DNA of 10,432 nt from Eubacterium sp. CAG:841 (lineage in GTDB: Bacteria > Bacillota > Clostridia > Oscillospirales > CAG-272): NCBI GenBank assembly GCA_000437375.1, contig FR898223.1, positions 65,456 through 75,887 on the forward strand, read 5' to 3'. Below are positions 1 through 8,355 of the stretch, piece by piece (position 1 is the first letter of the stretch; each line of letters begins with the position of its first letter). A program made the position numbers and the translations under genes. The notes under the pieces are model-generated. The model made no database searches. It saw only the letters and a list, made by a program, of their open reading frames with translations, and was not told where the DNA came from.

Positions 1-29
1 GGGGGGGACTTTCCGTAAAAACTATTATC

Positions 30-2666
30 TTAGTTCTTCTTTTCCTTGATAGCTGCCTGAGCTGCTGCAAGGCGTGCGATCGGCACACGGAACGGTGAGC
101 AGGAAACATAATCAAGACCGATGTTGTGGCAGAACTCAACGGATGTCGGGTCGCCGCCGTGCTCGCCGCATATACCGATGTGGAGATTCGGATTTGCGGG
201 TCTGCCGAGGCTGATAGCCATCTTCATAAGTTTGCCTACGCCTACCTGGTCAAGCTTTGCAAACGGATCGTTTTCAAAGATCTTTGTATCATAATAAGCG
301 TTGAGGAACTTACCTGCGTCGTCACGGCTGAAGCCGTAAGTCATCTGGGTAAGGTCGTTTGTACCGAAGCAGAAGAAGTCAGCTTCTTTTGCTATATCGT
401 CAGCTGTAAGAGCTGCTCTCGGGATTTCAATCATTGTACCTACTTCATAATCAAGCTTTACGCCTGCTGCTGCAATCTCAGCGTCAGCTGTTTCAACAAC
501 AACCTTCTTTACGAACTTAAGCTCTTTTACTTCGCAGATAAGAGGGATCATGATTTCGGGTTTAACATTCCAATCGGGGTGATTCTTCTTTACGTTAATA
601 GCCGCACGGATAACAGCCTTTGTCTGCATCTTTGCGATTTCGGGATATGTTACCGCAAGACGGCAACCACGGTGACCCATCATCGGGTTGAATTCGTGGA
701 GAGAAGCGATAAGCGCCTTTATGCTCTCAACGCTCTTGCCCTGTGCTGCTGCGAGAAGTTCGATATCGGCTTCTTCCGTAGGAACGAACTCATGAAGCGG
801 CGGGTCAAGGAATCTGATGCAAACGGGGGTTCCTTCAAGAGCTTCGTAAAGAGCTTCAAAGTCGCCCTGCTGATAAGGAAGTATCTTTTCAAGAGCAGCT
901 TCTCTTTCTTCAACTGTGTCGGAGCAGATCATTTCTCTGAAAGCTGCAATTCTGTCAGCTTCAAAGAACATATGCTCTGTACGGCAAAGACCGATACCCT
1001 CTGCGCCGAGTTCTCTTGCTTTCCTTGCGTCTCTGGGAGTGTCGGCATTTGTGCGGACTCTGAGTCTTCTGAACTCATCTGCCCAAGCCATGATTCTGCC
1101 GAATTCGCCTGCTATTGTAGCGTCAACTGTAGAGATAGCTTCGCCATAGATATTGCCTGTTGTACCGTCGATGGAGATAACGTCGCCTTCGTGGAATGTT
1201 CTTCCTGCGAGTTCAAACTTCTTGTTTTCTTCATCCATCTTTATGTCGCCGCAACCGGAAACACAGCATGTTCCCATTCCGCGTGCAACAACGGCTGCGT
1301 GGCTTGTCATACCGCCACGAACCGTGAGTATACCCTGAGCTGCCTTCATACCCGTGATATCTTCGGGAGAAGTTTCGAGACGAACAAGAACGACCTTCTT
1401 GCCGGCTTTCTTCCATTCAACAGCATCTTCTGCCGTGAATACAATCTGTCCGCAAGCTGCGCCGGGAGATGCGCCGAGGCCCTTGCCGAGAGGTGTTGCT
1501 GCTTTGAGTGCCTTTGCATCGAACTGCGGGTGAAGAAGTGTATCAAGGTTTCTGGGGTCGATCATTGCAACTGCTTCTTCGGGAGTTCTCATACCCTCGT
1601 CAACGAGGTCGCAAGCGATCTTGAGAGCAGCCTGAGCCGTTCTCTTACCGTTACGTGTCTGGAGCATGTACAGCTTGCCGTGTTCAACGGTGAACTCCAT
1701 GTCCTGCATGTCACGATAGTGAGCTTCAAGAGTTTTGCATACGTTTTCGAACTGAACGAAAGCTTCGGGGAATTTCTGTTCCATTTCAGCTATCTTCATA
1801 GGTGTACGAACGCCGGCAACAACGTCTTCGCCCTGTGCGTTTGTAAGGAATTCACCAAAGAGTCCCTTAGCACCCGTAGCGGGGTCACGTGTGAATGCAA
1901 CGCCTGTACCGCAGTCGTCGCCCATGTTACCGAACGCCATCATCTGTACGTTTACTGCTGTACCCCATGAATAAGGAATATCGTTATCACGACGGTATAC
2001 GTTTGCACGGGGGTTGTCCCAGCTGCGGAATACTGCCTTGATAGCTTCAAAGAGCTGAACCTTAGGATCGGAGGGGAAATCCGTACCGATCTTGGATTTG
2101 TATTCAGCCTTGAACTGTGTTGCGAGAGTCTTGAGATCTTCAGCGTCAAGCTCAACGTCCTGCTTTACGCCTTTCTTTTCTTTCATCTCGTCGATGAGCT
2201 TTTCAAAATACTTCTTGCCGACTTCCATAACAACATCGGAGAACATCTGAATAAATCTTCTGTAGCAGTCCCAAGCCCAACGGGGATTGCCGGATTTCTT
2301 TGCGATGACATCTACAACTTCTTCGTTGAGACCGAGATTGAGGATGGTATCCATCATACCGGGCATCGATGCTCTTGCGCCCGAACGAACGGAAACGAGA
2401 AGGGGATTTTCGTGATCGCCGAATTTCTTGCCGGTGATCTTCTCCATCTTTTCGATGTATTCCATTATTTCCGCTTCGATGGAAGGATTGATCTTCTTCC
2501 CGTCTTCATAATACTGTGTGCAGGCTTCCGTCGAAATGGTAAAGCCCTGGGGAACGGGAAGACCGATGTTTGTCATTTCTGCAAGGTTAGCTCCCTTGCC
2601 GCCGAGAAGCTCGCGCATATTTGCGTTGCCTTCGCTGAACAGGTAACAATACTTTTTTGCTGCCAT
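30..2666 (-). CDS. ppdK: Pyruvate, phosphate dikinase
   Basis: This cytoplasmic enzyme reversibly converts pyruvate, ATP and phosphate to PEP, AMP and PPi. In anaerobic Clostridia it often works in the glycolytic direction as a PPi-linked replacement for, or partner of, pyruvate kinase. The 878-residue product matches the usual family length of about 875. The order of domains is an N-terminal ATP-grasp nucleotide-binding part (GGKGANLAEM near residue 22; SVRSGARASMPGMMDT near 92), a central swivelling phosphohistidine domain (GGMTSHAAVVARG, catalytic His456 preceded by Thr454) and a C-terminal PEP/pyruvate TIM barrel. The barrel shows GHRGCRL near 664, GTNDLTQMTYG near 768 and GICGEHGGDP with the expected catalytic Cys at 833. 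The Thr two residues before His is the site modified by PPDK regulatory proteins in organisms that have one; none is seen here. The ATG at 2666 is chosen over the in-frame GTG at 2684 because that GTG overlaps the ribosome binding site. All key motifs are intact. The gene appears to be transcribed alone, divergently from pth. Confidence 0.97.
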   Translation of the reverse strand: MAAKKYCYLFSEGNANMRELLGGKGANLAEMTNIGLPVPQGFTISTEACTQYYEDGKKINPSIEAEIMEYIEKMEKITGKKFGDHENPLLVSVRSGARASMPGMMDTILNLGLNEEVVDVIAKKSGNPRWAWDCYRRFIQMFSDVVMEVGKKYFEKLIDEMKEKKGVKQDVELDAEDLKTLATQFKAEYKSKIGTDFPSDPKVQLFEAIKAVFRSWDNPRANVYRRDNDIPYSWGTAVNVQMMAFGNMGDDCGTGVAFTRDPATGAKGLFGEFLTNAQGEDVVAGVRTPMKIAEMEQKFPEAFVQFENVCKTLEAHYRDMQDMEFTVEHGKLYMLQTRNGKRTAQAALKIACDLVDEGMRTPEEAVAMIDPRNLDTLLHPQFDAKALKAATPLGKGLGASPGAACGQIVFTAEDAVEWKKAGKKVVLVRLETSPEDITGMKAAQGILTVRGGMTSHAAVVARGMGTCCVSGCGDIKMDEENKKFELAGRTFHEGDVISIDGTTGNIYGEAISTVDATIAGEFGRIMAWADEFRRLRVRTNADTPRDARKARELGAEGIGLCRTEHMFFEADRIAAFREMICSDTVEEREAALEKILPYQQGDFEALYEALEGTPVCIRFLDPPLHEFVPTEEADIELLAAAQGKSVESIKALIASLHEFNPMMGHRGCRLAVTYPEIAKMQTKAVIRAAINVKKNHPDWNVKPEIMIPLICEVKELKFVKKVVVETADAEIAAAGVKLDYEVGTMIEIPRAALTADDIAKEADFFCFGTNDLTQMTYGFSRDDAGKFLNAYYDTKIFENDPFAKLDQVGVGKLMKMAISLGRPANPNLHIGICGEHGGDPTSVEFCHNIGLDYVSCSPFRVPIARLAAAQAAIKEKKN

Positions 2667-2677
2667 TGTGTGAAATT

Positions 2678-2682
2678 CCTCC
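2678..2682 (-). promoter_or_regulatory. ppdK ribosome binding site (decides the start)
   Basis: On the minus strand a GGAGG lies 11 nt before the ATG at 2666. The alternative GTG start at 2684-2682 overlaps this GGAGG and has only A/T-rich sequence before it, so translation from the GTG is unlikely. Starting at the ATG gives the family-typical N-terminus MAAKKYCYLF. Confidence 0.75.
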
Positions 2683-2725
2683 ACTTTTTATTTATTAAAG
2701 TTTTAGTAACTTTATACGATTAGAT

Positions 2726-2754
2726 ATTATATCACAACAAAATCGCAATATCCA
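2726..2754 (-). promoter_or_regulatory. Promoter of ppdK, extended -10 type
   Basis: Read on the minus strand, a perfect TATAAT (2731-2726) is preceded by TGA, giving the extended -10 element TGATATAAT. A partial -35, TGGATA (4 of 6 matches to TTGACA), sits 17 bp upstream at 2754-2749. The predicted transcript starts near 2719 and leaves a leader of about 50 nt before the ATG at 2666. The match is seen in the sequence; activity is inferred. Confidence 0.65.
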
Positions 2755-2760
2755 TAGTTT

Positions 2761-2812
2761 TTTCAAAATTTTTTCCGAAAAAGATTTATTTTCCGAATAT
2801 TTATTTCAAAAT
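2761..2812. repeat. Nested 9-bp direct repeats in the divergent control region
   Basis: TTTCAAAAT occurs at 2761-2769 and again at 2804-2812. Inside that pair, TTTTCCGAA occurs at 2771-2779 and again at 2789-2797, with the second copy 18 bp downstream of the first. The four elements lie between the ppdK -35 and the pth -35. The region is AT-rich, so chance repetition is possible. They could be operator half-sites or UP-like elements, but no known regulator motif is recognised. Confidence 0.4.
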
Positions 2813-2825
2813 CGACTCTATATAC

Positions 2826-2854
2826 TTGAAAAACGGTTATATTTTGTGTAAAAT
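2826..2854 (+). promoter_or_regulatory. Promoter of the pth-mfd operon
   Basis: A TTGAAA -35 (2826-2831) and a TAAAAT -10 (2849-2854) are separated by exactly 17 bp, each with 5 of 6 matches to the sigma-A consensus. Transcription would start near 2861, giving a leader of about 35 nt before pth. No upstream terminator or riboswitch-like fold is seen in this leader. Confidence 0.65.
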
Positions 2855-2895
2855 ATACCTTGCAAAGTTTGACCGAAACCTAAGCGGAGGAAAAT

Positions 2896-3525
2896 ATGAG
2901 TATATTCGACCTTTTCAAAAAAATAGAAGCAAGCACGGTCTCCGGTCCCCCGGCGTTCATCGTCGTCGGACTCGGCAATCCCGGCAAGAAATATGAAAAC
3001 ACCCGTCACAACGCGGGCTTCCGTGCGATAGATCATATAGCCGCGAAGCTCGGTGCAAAGATTAACCGCGCAAAGTTTGATTCGCTCGTCGGCGAATGTG
3101 AAATCGGCGGTACGAAAGTGCTTTTAATGAAGCCGCAGACTCTTATGAACGCTTCCGGAACGGCGGTATCCGCCGCGGCGGATTTTTATAAAATAACCCC
3201 CGACCATATAATAATTTTAAGTGATGATACCTCCCTTGATCCCGGTCATATCCGTATCCGCAGAGAAGGCAGCGCCGGCGGTCACAACGGGCTTAAAAGC
3301 ATAAACAAGTGGCTCGGAACCGAAAAATATCCGCGTGTGAAAATAGGCGTGGGAAAAAAGCCGACTCCCGAATATGACCTTGCGGATTGGGTACTCGGAA
3401 ATCTTCCCGACGGCGACATGAAATTGACGGAAAGCCGCCTTGACGATATTTTTGACGCAGTGCATCTTATAATATCGGGCGACATCGAAAAAGCGATGAA
3501 CCTTTACAACAGAACAGAGAGGTAA
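2896..3525 (+). CDS. pth: Peptidyl-tRNA hydrolase (Pth, bacterial type)
   Basis: Pth cleaves the ester bond of peptidyl-tRNAs that drop off the ribosome, recycling tRNA in the cytoplasm. The 209-residue product carries the family signatures: VGLGNPGKKYENTRHNAGF (Asn28 and catalytic His38), LLMKPQTLMNASG (Asn85), SDDTSLDPG (Asp110, equivalent to Asp93 of E. coli) and the GSAGGHNGLKSI segment (Asn131). The whole catalytic set is intact. About 19 residues (MSIFDLFKKIEA onward) precede the usual Pth start; no other Met lies before the core, and GGAGG five nt before the ATG supports this start, so the extension is probably real. It is the first gene of the rightward operon, two nt before mfd. The pth-mfd order is widespread in Firmicutes, which supports both calls. 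Confidence 0.97.
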   Translation: MSIFDLFKKIEASTVSGPPAFIVVGLGNPGKKYENTRHNAGFRAIDHIAAKLGAKINRAKFDSLVGECEIGGTKVLLMKPQTLMNASGTAVSAAADFYKITPDHIIILSDDTSLDPGHIRIRREGSAGGHNGLKSINKWLGTEKYPRVKIGVGKKPTPEYDLADWVLGNLPDGDMKLTESRLDDIFDAVHLIISGDIEKAMNLYNRTER

Positions 3526-3527
3526 AA

Positions 3528-6500
3528 ATGAATATACTTTCAAGCCGTATCCGCGAAGAGCGCGAATACGGACAGTTGCTTGAGAACCTATCGGTGCAAA
3601 TGAAGATAGAAAACCGTGCGCCGATTATGGTAACGGGTCTTTGCGAGGGGGCGAGAAACGCTTTCCTCGCCGCTTTGGTTTGCGAAAAAATAACGTCCTC
3701 GCCTGCACTCATCGTCGCGCACGACGAAAAAACGGCAAATATAATAAATGCATTTCTTTCCGGCGTGGGACTTCGTTCCATGGTCTATCCCGTACGCGAT
3801 CCCGTGCTTTACAACATTGTCTCCTCTCACGATACGGAACACGAACGCATAGCCGTGCTTACGGCAATAGCCGAGGACGACGTTGACGTTGTAGTAACCG
3901 TACCGGACGCCGCGCTTCAGTATACAATTCCGCGCGGACGTCTTGAAAAAGCCACAATGACTCTCTCCGAAGGCGAAAGCGCCGACATAGGCGAGCTTGC
4001 AAAATTTCTTGTTTCGGCAGGATATGTAAGAGAAGCTCTTGTGGACGGCAAAGGACAGTTTTCCGTGCGCGGAGGAATACTCGACATATTCCCGCCGCAA
4101 CTTTCATCGCCCGTAAGAATAGAGTTTTTCGGCGATGATATAGACTCGATATATTCTTTCGATCTTATGACTCAGCGTCGTACATCCGACATAGGAAAAG
4201 TTACCGTAACGTGCGCGCGCGAAATCTTAATAGATGAAAATGCAAGAGCAAAGATGTCCTCGGTGATATCGGCTCAGCTGAAAAAAAACATCCCCGCCGA
4301 AGCGCGCGAATCGCTCATGCACGAAAAGGACGCCGTCGACGCGGGACTTGAGATCGCTTTTTCGGATAAATATATATCGCTTATATATCCGGAATGTACC
4401 GCGCTTATAGATTGGTTCTGCGAAGACACGCTCGTCGTTATGACGGAATCATCCTCTGTCGAAGAACGTCTGAAAGCTTACGTCTGGCACTATGAGGAAA
4501 CTGTAAAGGAGCTTATCTCGTCAGGCGTTATGATTTCCAGATACAGCGCGTTTTCCGAAGATGCGGAGGATTTCTATTCATTCGTGCAGAGAAATCCCGC
4601 AGTGCTCGTAAACAGCTTCGTTTCTCAGTACAGAGAAAGAATTTCCGGCATTTATTCTTTTGAAAGCAGAAAGACCGCCTCCCCTACCGAAAACTATGCC
4701 GCGCTCGTCGAAGACGTTTCCGGCTATGTCACGGCAGGAGCATCGATACTCATCCTCTGTGAAAACGAAGTTGAGATAAACAATCTTGTAAAACTGCTCG
4801 GTGACGGCGGAATATCGGTTGCCGCCGCATCCGATTTTATGAAAATAAAAGATATTCCGCGCAGATGTGCGTATATCAGCTGCTTTGATGCAGAAGGTTT
4901 TGAGCTTATCCGTTCGCGATTTGCATGCATTTCCCTGCGTGAAAATCAAAGTCTTGCCAAACGGAAGCTCACCGTAAGAAAGCTGAAAAATGCCCGCTCG
5001 ACACGTTCGGCAAAGGAAAAGATACTCTCCTATGCCGACCTTGAAGTCGGTGATTACGTTGTCCACGTCACGCACGGTATCGGACGGTATATGGGACTCG
5101 AAAGCATCCGCAATTACGACGGAGTCTGCCGCGATCATATGAAAATACAGTATGCCGGCACGGATGTGCTGTACGTCCCATGCGAGCAGATAGACCTTGT
5201 ATCTAAATACATCGGCGCACGGGCGGACGACGGTATGCTTCACCTTTCAAAGCTCGGCGGCACGGAATGGTCAAGAGCAAAATCAAAGGTAAAAGCCGAA
5301 GTAAAGGAAATGGCAAAAGAGCTTATCGAGCTTTATGCCGAGAGACTTCGCAGACCGGGCTACGCTTTCCCGAAGGACGGCGAAATGCAGAGAGAATTCG
5401 AATCTACCTTTGAATATGACGAAACGGATGGACAGCTTGCCGCCGCCGAAGATATAAAAAGCGATATGGAACGCTCCGTTCCTATGGACAGACTTCTCTG
5501 CGGCGACGTAGGCTTCGGAAAAACGGAGGTCGCGCTCCGCGCCGCTTTCAAAGCGGTTGAAGCCGGGAAGCAGGTGGCTATCCTCGTTCCGACGACGATT
5601 CTCGCAATGCAGCACTATCAGACGGCTATCTCGAGAATGAGAGCCTTCCCCATAAAAATATCGCTGCTGTCACGCTTCAGAACGTCAAAAGAGCAGGAGG
5701 CAACGCTCCGCGCGCTGAAAAGAGGCGATGTCGATATCATCATCGGTACGCACAGACTTCTCTCCTCCGATGTTCAGTTCAAGGATCTCGGGCTTCTGAT
5801 AGTCGACGAGGAACAGCGCTTCGGCGTGGCTCACAAAGAAAAACTCAAACAGTTCTCAAAAAACGTGGACGTGCTTACTCTCACCGCAACGCCGATACCG
5901 CGAACGCTGAATATGGCGATGAGTTCTATCCGCGATATGTCGGTGCTTGATGAAGCGCCGAGCGACAGGCTTCCCGTTCAGACCTATGTTCTCGAACATG
6001 ACGATATAGTGATAAACGAAGCCATACGCCGCGAGCTTCGTCGCGGAGGCCAGGTGTTCTACCTGCATAACAGAGTTGACACTATCGTTCAGAAAGCAAT
6101 GAGGCTAAGAAACGAATTTCCGGACGCGGTAATTGAAACAGCACACGGTCAGATGGAAAAAGAAGAGCTTTCCGCGATATGGCAGGGCATGGTTTCCGGC
6201 GATATTGACATTCTCGTCTGCACAACGATAATCGAAACCGGCGTTGACGTTCCCAACGCAAATACTCTGATAATAGAAAATGCAGACAAAATGGGACTTT
6301 CTCAGCTGCACCAGATAAGAGGACGCGTGGGCAGAAGCTCTCGCAGAGCGTATGCGTATTTCACATATCCGCACTCGAAATCGCTTTCGGAAATAGCGAC
6401 AAAGCGCTTGCAGGCGATACGCGATTTTACGGAGTTCGGTTCGGGCTTCAAGATAGCGCTCCGGGACCTTGAAATACGAGGTGCGGGCGATCTTCTCGGC

Positions 6501-7052
6501 GCCCGTCAGCACGGCCATATGGAAAGCATAGGTTACGATCTTTATATAAAGATCTTAAACGAAGCCGTGCTTGAAGAAAAAGGCGAAAAGCCTAAAGAAC
6601 GCGCCGACTGCACCGTAAACATCGGCAGAGACTCATATATTCCCGAAAGCTATATTGAAGATCCTGCGCAGAGAATAGACGTTTACAAAAAGATAGCAAC
6701 GGTTGAAACCGAACAGGATATGGACGACATCGCAGCCGAGCTTCTCGACCGCTACGGAGATCTTCCGCCGTCTGTGGAAACGCTGCTTTCGATATCGCTG
6801 CTCCGTGCGCTTGCTATAGACTGCGCCTTTGTTCAGATAGATCAGACAGAAGACGGCGCCGTGATATATCCGAAATATCTTGATATAGCTGCGTGGTCGG
6901 AGATGATTGCGCTCTATCCGAAGAAATCAATAACCGTAATTGCTTCCGCAAAGCCGTCGGTACGGTGCAAAAACAAAAGCGGAGAGCCGATTTTACCGTT
7001 CATTTGCGGGTTGTTAAAAAAATATATACAAATAAAATCAAAAAAAGAGTAG
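3528..7052 (+). CDS. mfd: Transcription-repair coupling factor (Mfd)
   Basis: Mfd is an ATP-driven DNA translocase that pushes stalled RNA polymerase off lesions and recruits UvrA to start nucleotide excision repair. The 1174-residue length fits the family. In order it shows: a UvrB-like N-terminal module (GQFSVRGGILDIFPP, about 177-190) whose nucleotide loop is degenerate (TGLCEGARN near 36, lacking the Walker Lys); an RNA polymerase interaction domain (VGDYVVHVTHGIGRYMG, about 507-523); the RecG-like helicase core with Walker A GDVGFGKTE (659-667), DEEQ (760-763), TATPIPRT (786-793) and motif VI QIRGRVGRS (929-937); a translocation motif with GAGDLLGARQHGHM (985-998); and the C-terminal regulatory domain ending in a Lys-rich tail. 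RecG is excluded by the interaction and C-terminal domains. AGAGAGG inside the end of pth serves as ribosome binding site, five nt from the ATG. No frameshift is seen. Confidence 0.98.
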   Translation: MNILSSRIREEREYGQLLENLSVQMKIENRAPIMVTGLCEGARNAFLAALVCEKITSSPALIVAHDEKTANIINAFLSGVGLRSMVYPVRDPVLYNIVSSHDTEHERIAVLTAIAEDDVDVVVTVPDAALQYTIPRGRLEKATMTLSEGESADIGELAKFLVSAGYVREALVDGKGQFSVRGGILDIFPPQLSSPVRIEFFGDDIDSIYSFDLMTQRRTSDIGKVTVTCAREILIDENARAKMSSVISAQLKKNIPAEARESLMHEKDAVDAGLEIAFSDKYISLIYPECTALIDWFCEDTLVVMTESSSVEERLKAYVWHYEETVKELISSGVMISRYSAFSEDAEDFYSFVQRNPAVLVNSFVSQYRERISGIYSFESRKTASPTENYAALVEDVSGYVTAGASILILCENEVEINNLVKLLGDGGISVAAASDFMKIKDIPRRCAYISCFDAEGFELIRSRFACISLRENQSLAKRKLTVRKLKNARSTRSAKEKILSYADLEVGDYVVHVTHGIGRYMGLESIRNYDGVCRDHMKIQYAGTDVLYVPCEQIDLVSKYIGARADDGMLHLSKLGGTEWSRAKSKVKAEVKEMAKELIELYAERLRRPGYAFPKDGEMQREFESTFEYDETDGQLAAAEDIKSDMERSVPMDRLLCGDVGFGKTEVALRAAFKAVEAGKQVAILVPTTILAMQHYQTAISRMRAFPIKISLLSRFRTSKEQEATLRALKRGDVDIIIGTHRLLSSDVQFKDLGLLIVDEEQRFGVAHKEKLKQFSKNVDVLTLTATPIPRTLNMAMSSIRDMSVLDEAPSDRLPVQTYVLEHDDIVINEAIRRELRRGGQVFYLHNRVDTIVQKAMRLRNEFPDAVIETAHGQMEKEELSAIWQGMVSGDIDILVCTTIIETGVDVPNANTLIIENADKMGLSQLHQIRGRVGRSSRRAYAYFTYPHSKSLSEIATKRLQAIRDFTEFGSGFKIALRDLEIRGAGDLLGARQHGHMESIGYDLYIKILNEAVLEEKGEKPKERADCTVNIGRDSYIPESYIEDPAQRIDVYKKIATVETEQDMDDIAAELLDRYGDLPPSVETLLSISLLRALAIDCAFVQIDQTEDGAVIYPKYLDIAAWSEMIALYPKKSITVIASAKPSVRCKNKSGEPILPFICGLLKKYIQIKSKKE

Positions 7053-7134
7053 ATTTTATTGAAAAATGTATGTATTATGTTAAACAGGACTTTTCAATTC
7101 CGCTTTTACAAAAAACAAGGAGAATCAAAAAATT

Positions 7135-8352
7135 ATGAAACGTACAACAAAAACAGTAAAAGCCATTGCTTTTACTATCGTCCTTGCGATGCTTATGGCA
7201 ACGCTTGCATTTACTCTTTCCGGTTGCAGCTCATCCAAAGTGGTTGCGACCTTCGCCGCAGATAACGGCAAGACTTACACTGCCACAAGCGGTTTCTTCA
7301 AATTTATGATGACTTACAGCAAACAGCAGTTCTATACTCAGTACGGTCTCAACTCGTCCGTAGAGTCCACCATCTGGGATACGAAAACAGATGACGACAT
7401 AACCTATGACAAGCTCTACACCGACCGCGTTACAACGCAGGTAAAGTCCATACTCATAGAACAGTACCTTTTTGATAAATACAACCTTTCCATAAGTGAT
7501 GAAACAATCGCAAGCCACAAGAAAACGGTTGAAACGGCAAAGAAAAATCAGGGCGGCGCAGGTGCGTTCAAACAGTATTACGGCTACACGGCAGACGAGC
7601 TCTACGATTATCTTATAATGGTTGAAAAGTCAAAAGCCATAGTTGAACATCTCTACGGCGAAAACGGTATCGATCCCGTGACAGATGAAGAGCTTGAAAA
7701 ATATTACACGGAAAACTACGTCGGATATATGTACATCATGCTCGATATGAAGAACAAGGTAAAGGTTGACGGCGACGGCAATCGAGTTGTCAAAACAACA
7801 ACTGACAAAGACGGCAAGGTAACCGAACAGGAAGCTTTTGAAACAGAAAAGCTTACGGAAGAAGAAGCTGAAGAAAAAGGGCTTCTTGCCGCAAAAATAA
7901 TAAAAGAACTTGACGGTGGCGCGGACTTTGCCGATCTCGTTAAAAAATATTCCGATGATTTCTATTCAATAAAATATCCCCATGGCGTATTCGTTCTTAA
8001 AGACAGCGACCTCGTAAACGGCGCTTCAAACATAAACGAAGCTATAAAGAAACTTGAGGTAGGCGAACACACCGAGGCTCTTTCAACAGGCGATACAAAC
8101 GATTACACATATATAGTAAAGCGCATAGACCTTCTTGACAAAGTATACGAAAACGAAGAATACAAGGACCTCTTCTCTTCCTACAAAGACGACGTAAAAT
8201 ATGACAAGTATGACGGCGTAGTTGAAGCTTATGACGCTTCCGTCACGGTAGACAGCGACGCTATCTCCGGCTTCAGCATGAAGAAAACTTTCCTTTCTTC
8301 TTATGTTGACTACTATTATTACTACAACCGTTACGGTTCTTCTATTTCATAA
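7135..8352 (+). CDS. PrsA/SurA-like parvulin-domain lipoprotein
   Basis: This is a predicted membrane-anchored chaperone acting outside the cell membrane. A basic N-terminus and hydrophobic stretch end in the lipobox LSGC, so lipidation at Cys31 is expected. Residues about 85-195 are helical and resemble the SurA/PrsA N-terminal chaperone region (VKSILIEQYLFDKYNL; TDEELEKYYTENY). A PpiC-type parvulin domain follows at about 196-332, seen in LLAAKIIKELDGGADFADLV, KYSDD and NEAIKKLEVGEHTEALSTG. A charged insertion of about 40 residues sits after its first strand. The two histidines of active parvulins (HILV and GYHIIK) align with Tyr200 and Tyr326, so isomerase activity is doubtful and a pure holdase role is possible. 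The tail is Tyr-rich (DYYYYYNRY). AAGGAGA lies 11 nt before the ATG. A foldase lipoprotein after mfd is a common clostridial arrangement. The family call is firm; the activity is not. Confidence 0.87.
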   Translation: MKRTTKTVKAIAFTIVLAMLMATLAFTLSGCSSSKVVATFAADNGKTYTATSGFFKFMMTYSKQQFYTQYGLNSSVESTIWDTKTDDDITYDKLYTDRVTTQVKSILIEQYLFDKYNLSISDETIASHKKTVETAKKNQGGAGAFKQYYGYTADELYDYLIMVEKSKAIVEHLYGENGIDPVTDEELEKYYTENYVGYMYIMLDMKNKVKVDGDGNRVVKTTTDKDGKVTEQEAFETEKLTEEEAEEKGLLAAKIIKELDGGADFADLVKKYSDDFYSIKYPHGVFVLKDSDLVNGASNINEAIKKLEVGEHTEALSTGDTNDYTYIVKRIDLLDKVYENEEYKDLFSSYKDDVKYDKYDGVVEAYDASVTVDSDAISGFSMKKTFLSSYVDYYYYYNRYGSSIS

Positions 8353-8355
8353 ATA

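Noticed and set aside
1..29. G-run and GGGGACTTTCC at the left edge, possibly part of a ppdK terminator.
   Set aside because: Only one potential arm is visible and the window stops inside it, so no hairpin can be shown.
126..1970. A 614-codon open frame on the plus strand opposite ppdK.
   Set aside because: It is fully antisense to an intact, well-conserved ppdK. Its translation is unnaturally Cys-rich without domain structure, and there is no ribosome binding site. It is a shadow of codon bias in a highly expressed gene.
7053..7134. Possible internal promoter before the lipoprotein gene (TTGAAA at 7059-7064 with TATTAT at 7073-7078).
   Set aside because: The spacer is only 8 bp, too short for a sigma-A promoter, and other pairings with 16-18 bp spacing give poor hexamers. 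AT-rich sequence alone is not enough.
7059..7265. Small 68-codon frame between mfd and the lipoprotein gene.
   Set aside because: It starts at TTG without a ribosome binding site and runs out of frame into the lipoprotein gene. The peptide shows no recognisable feature.
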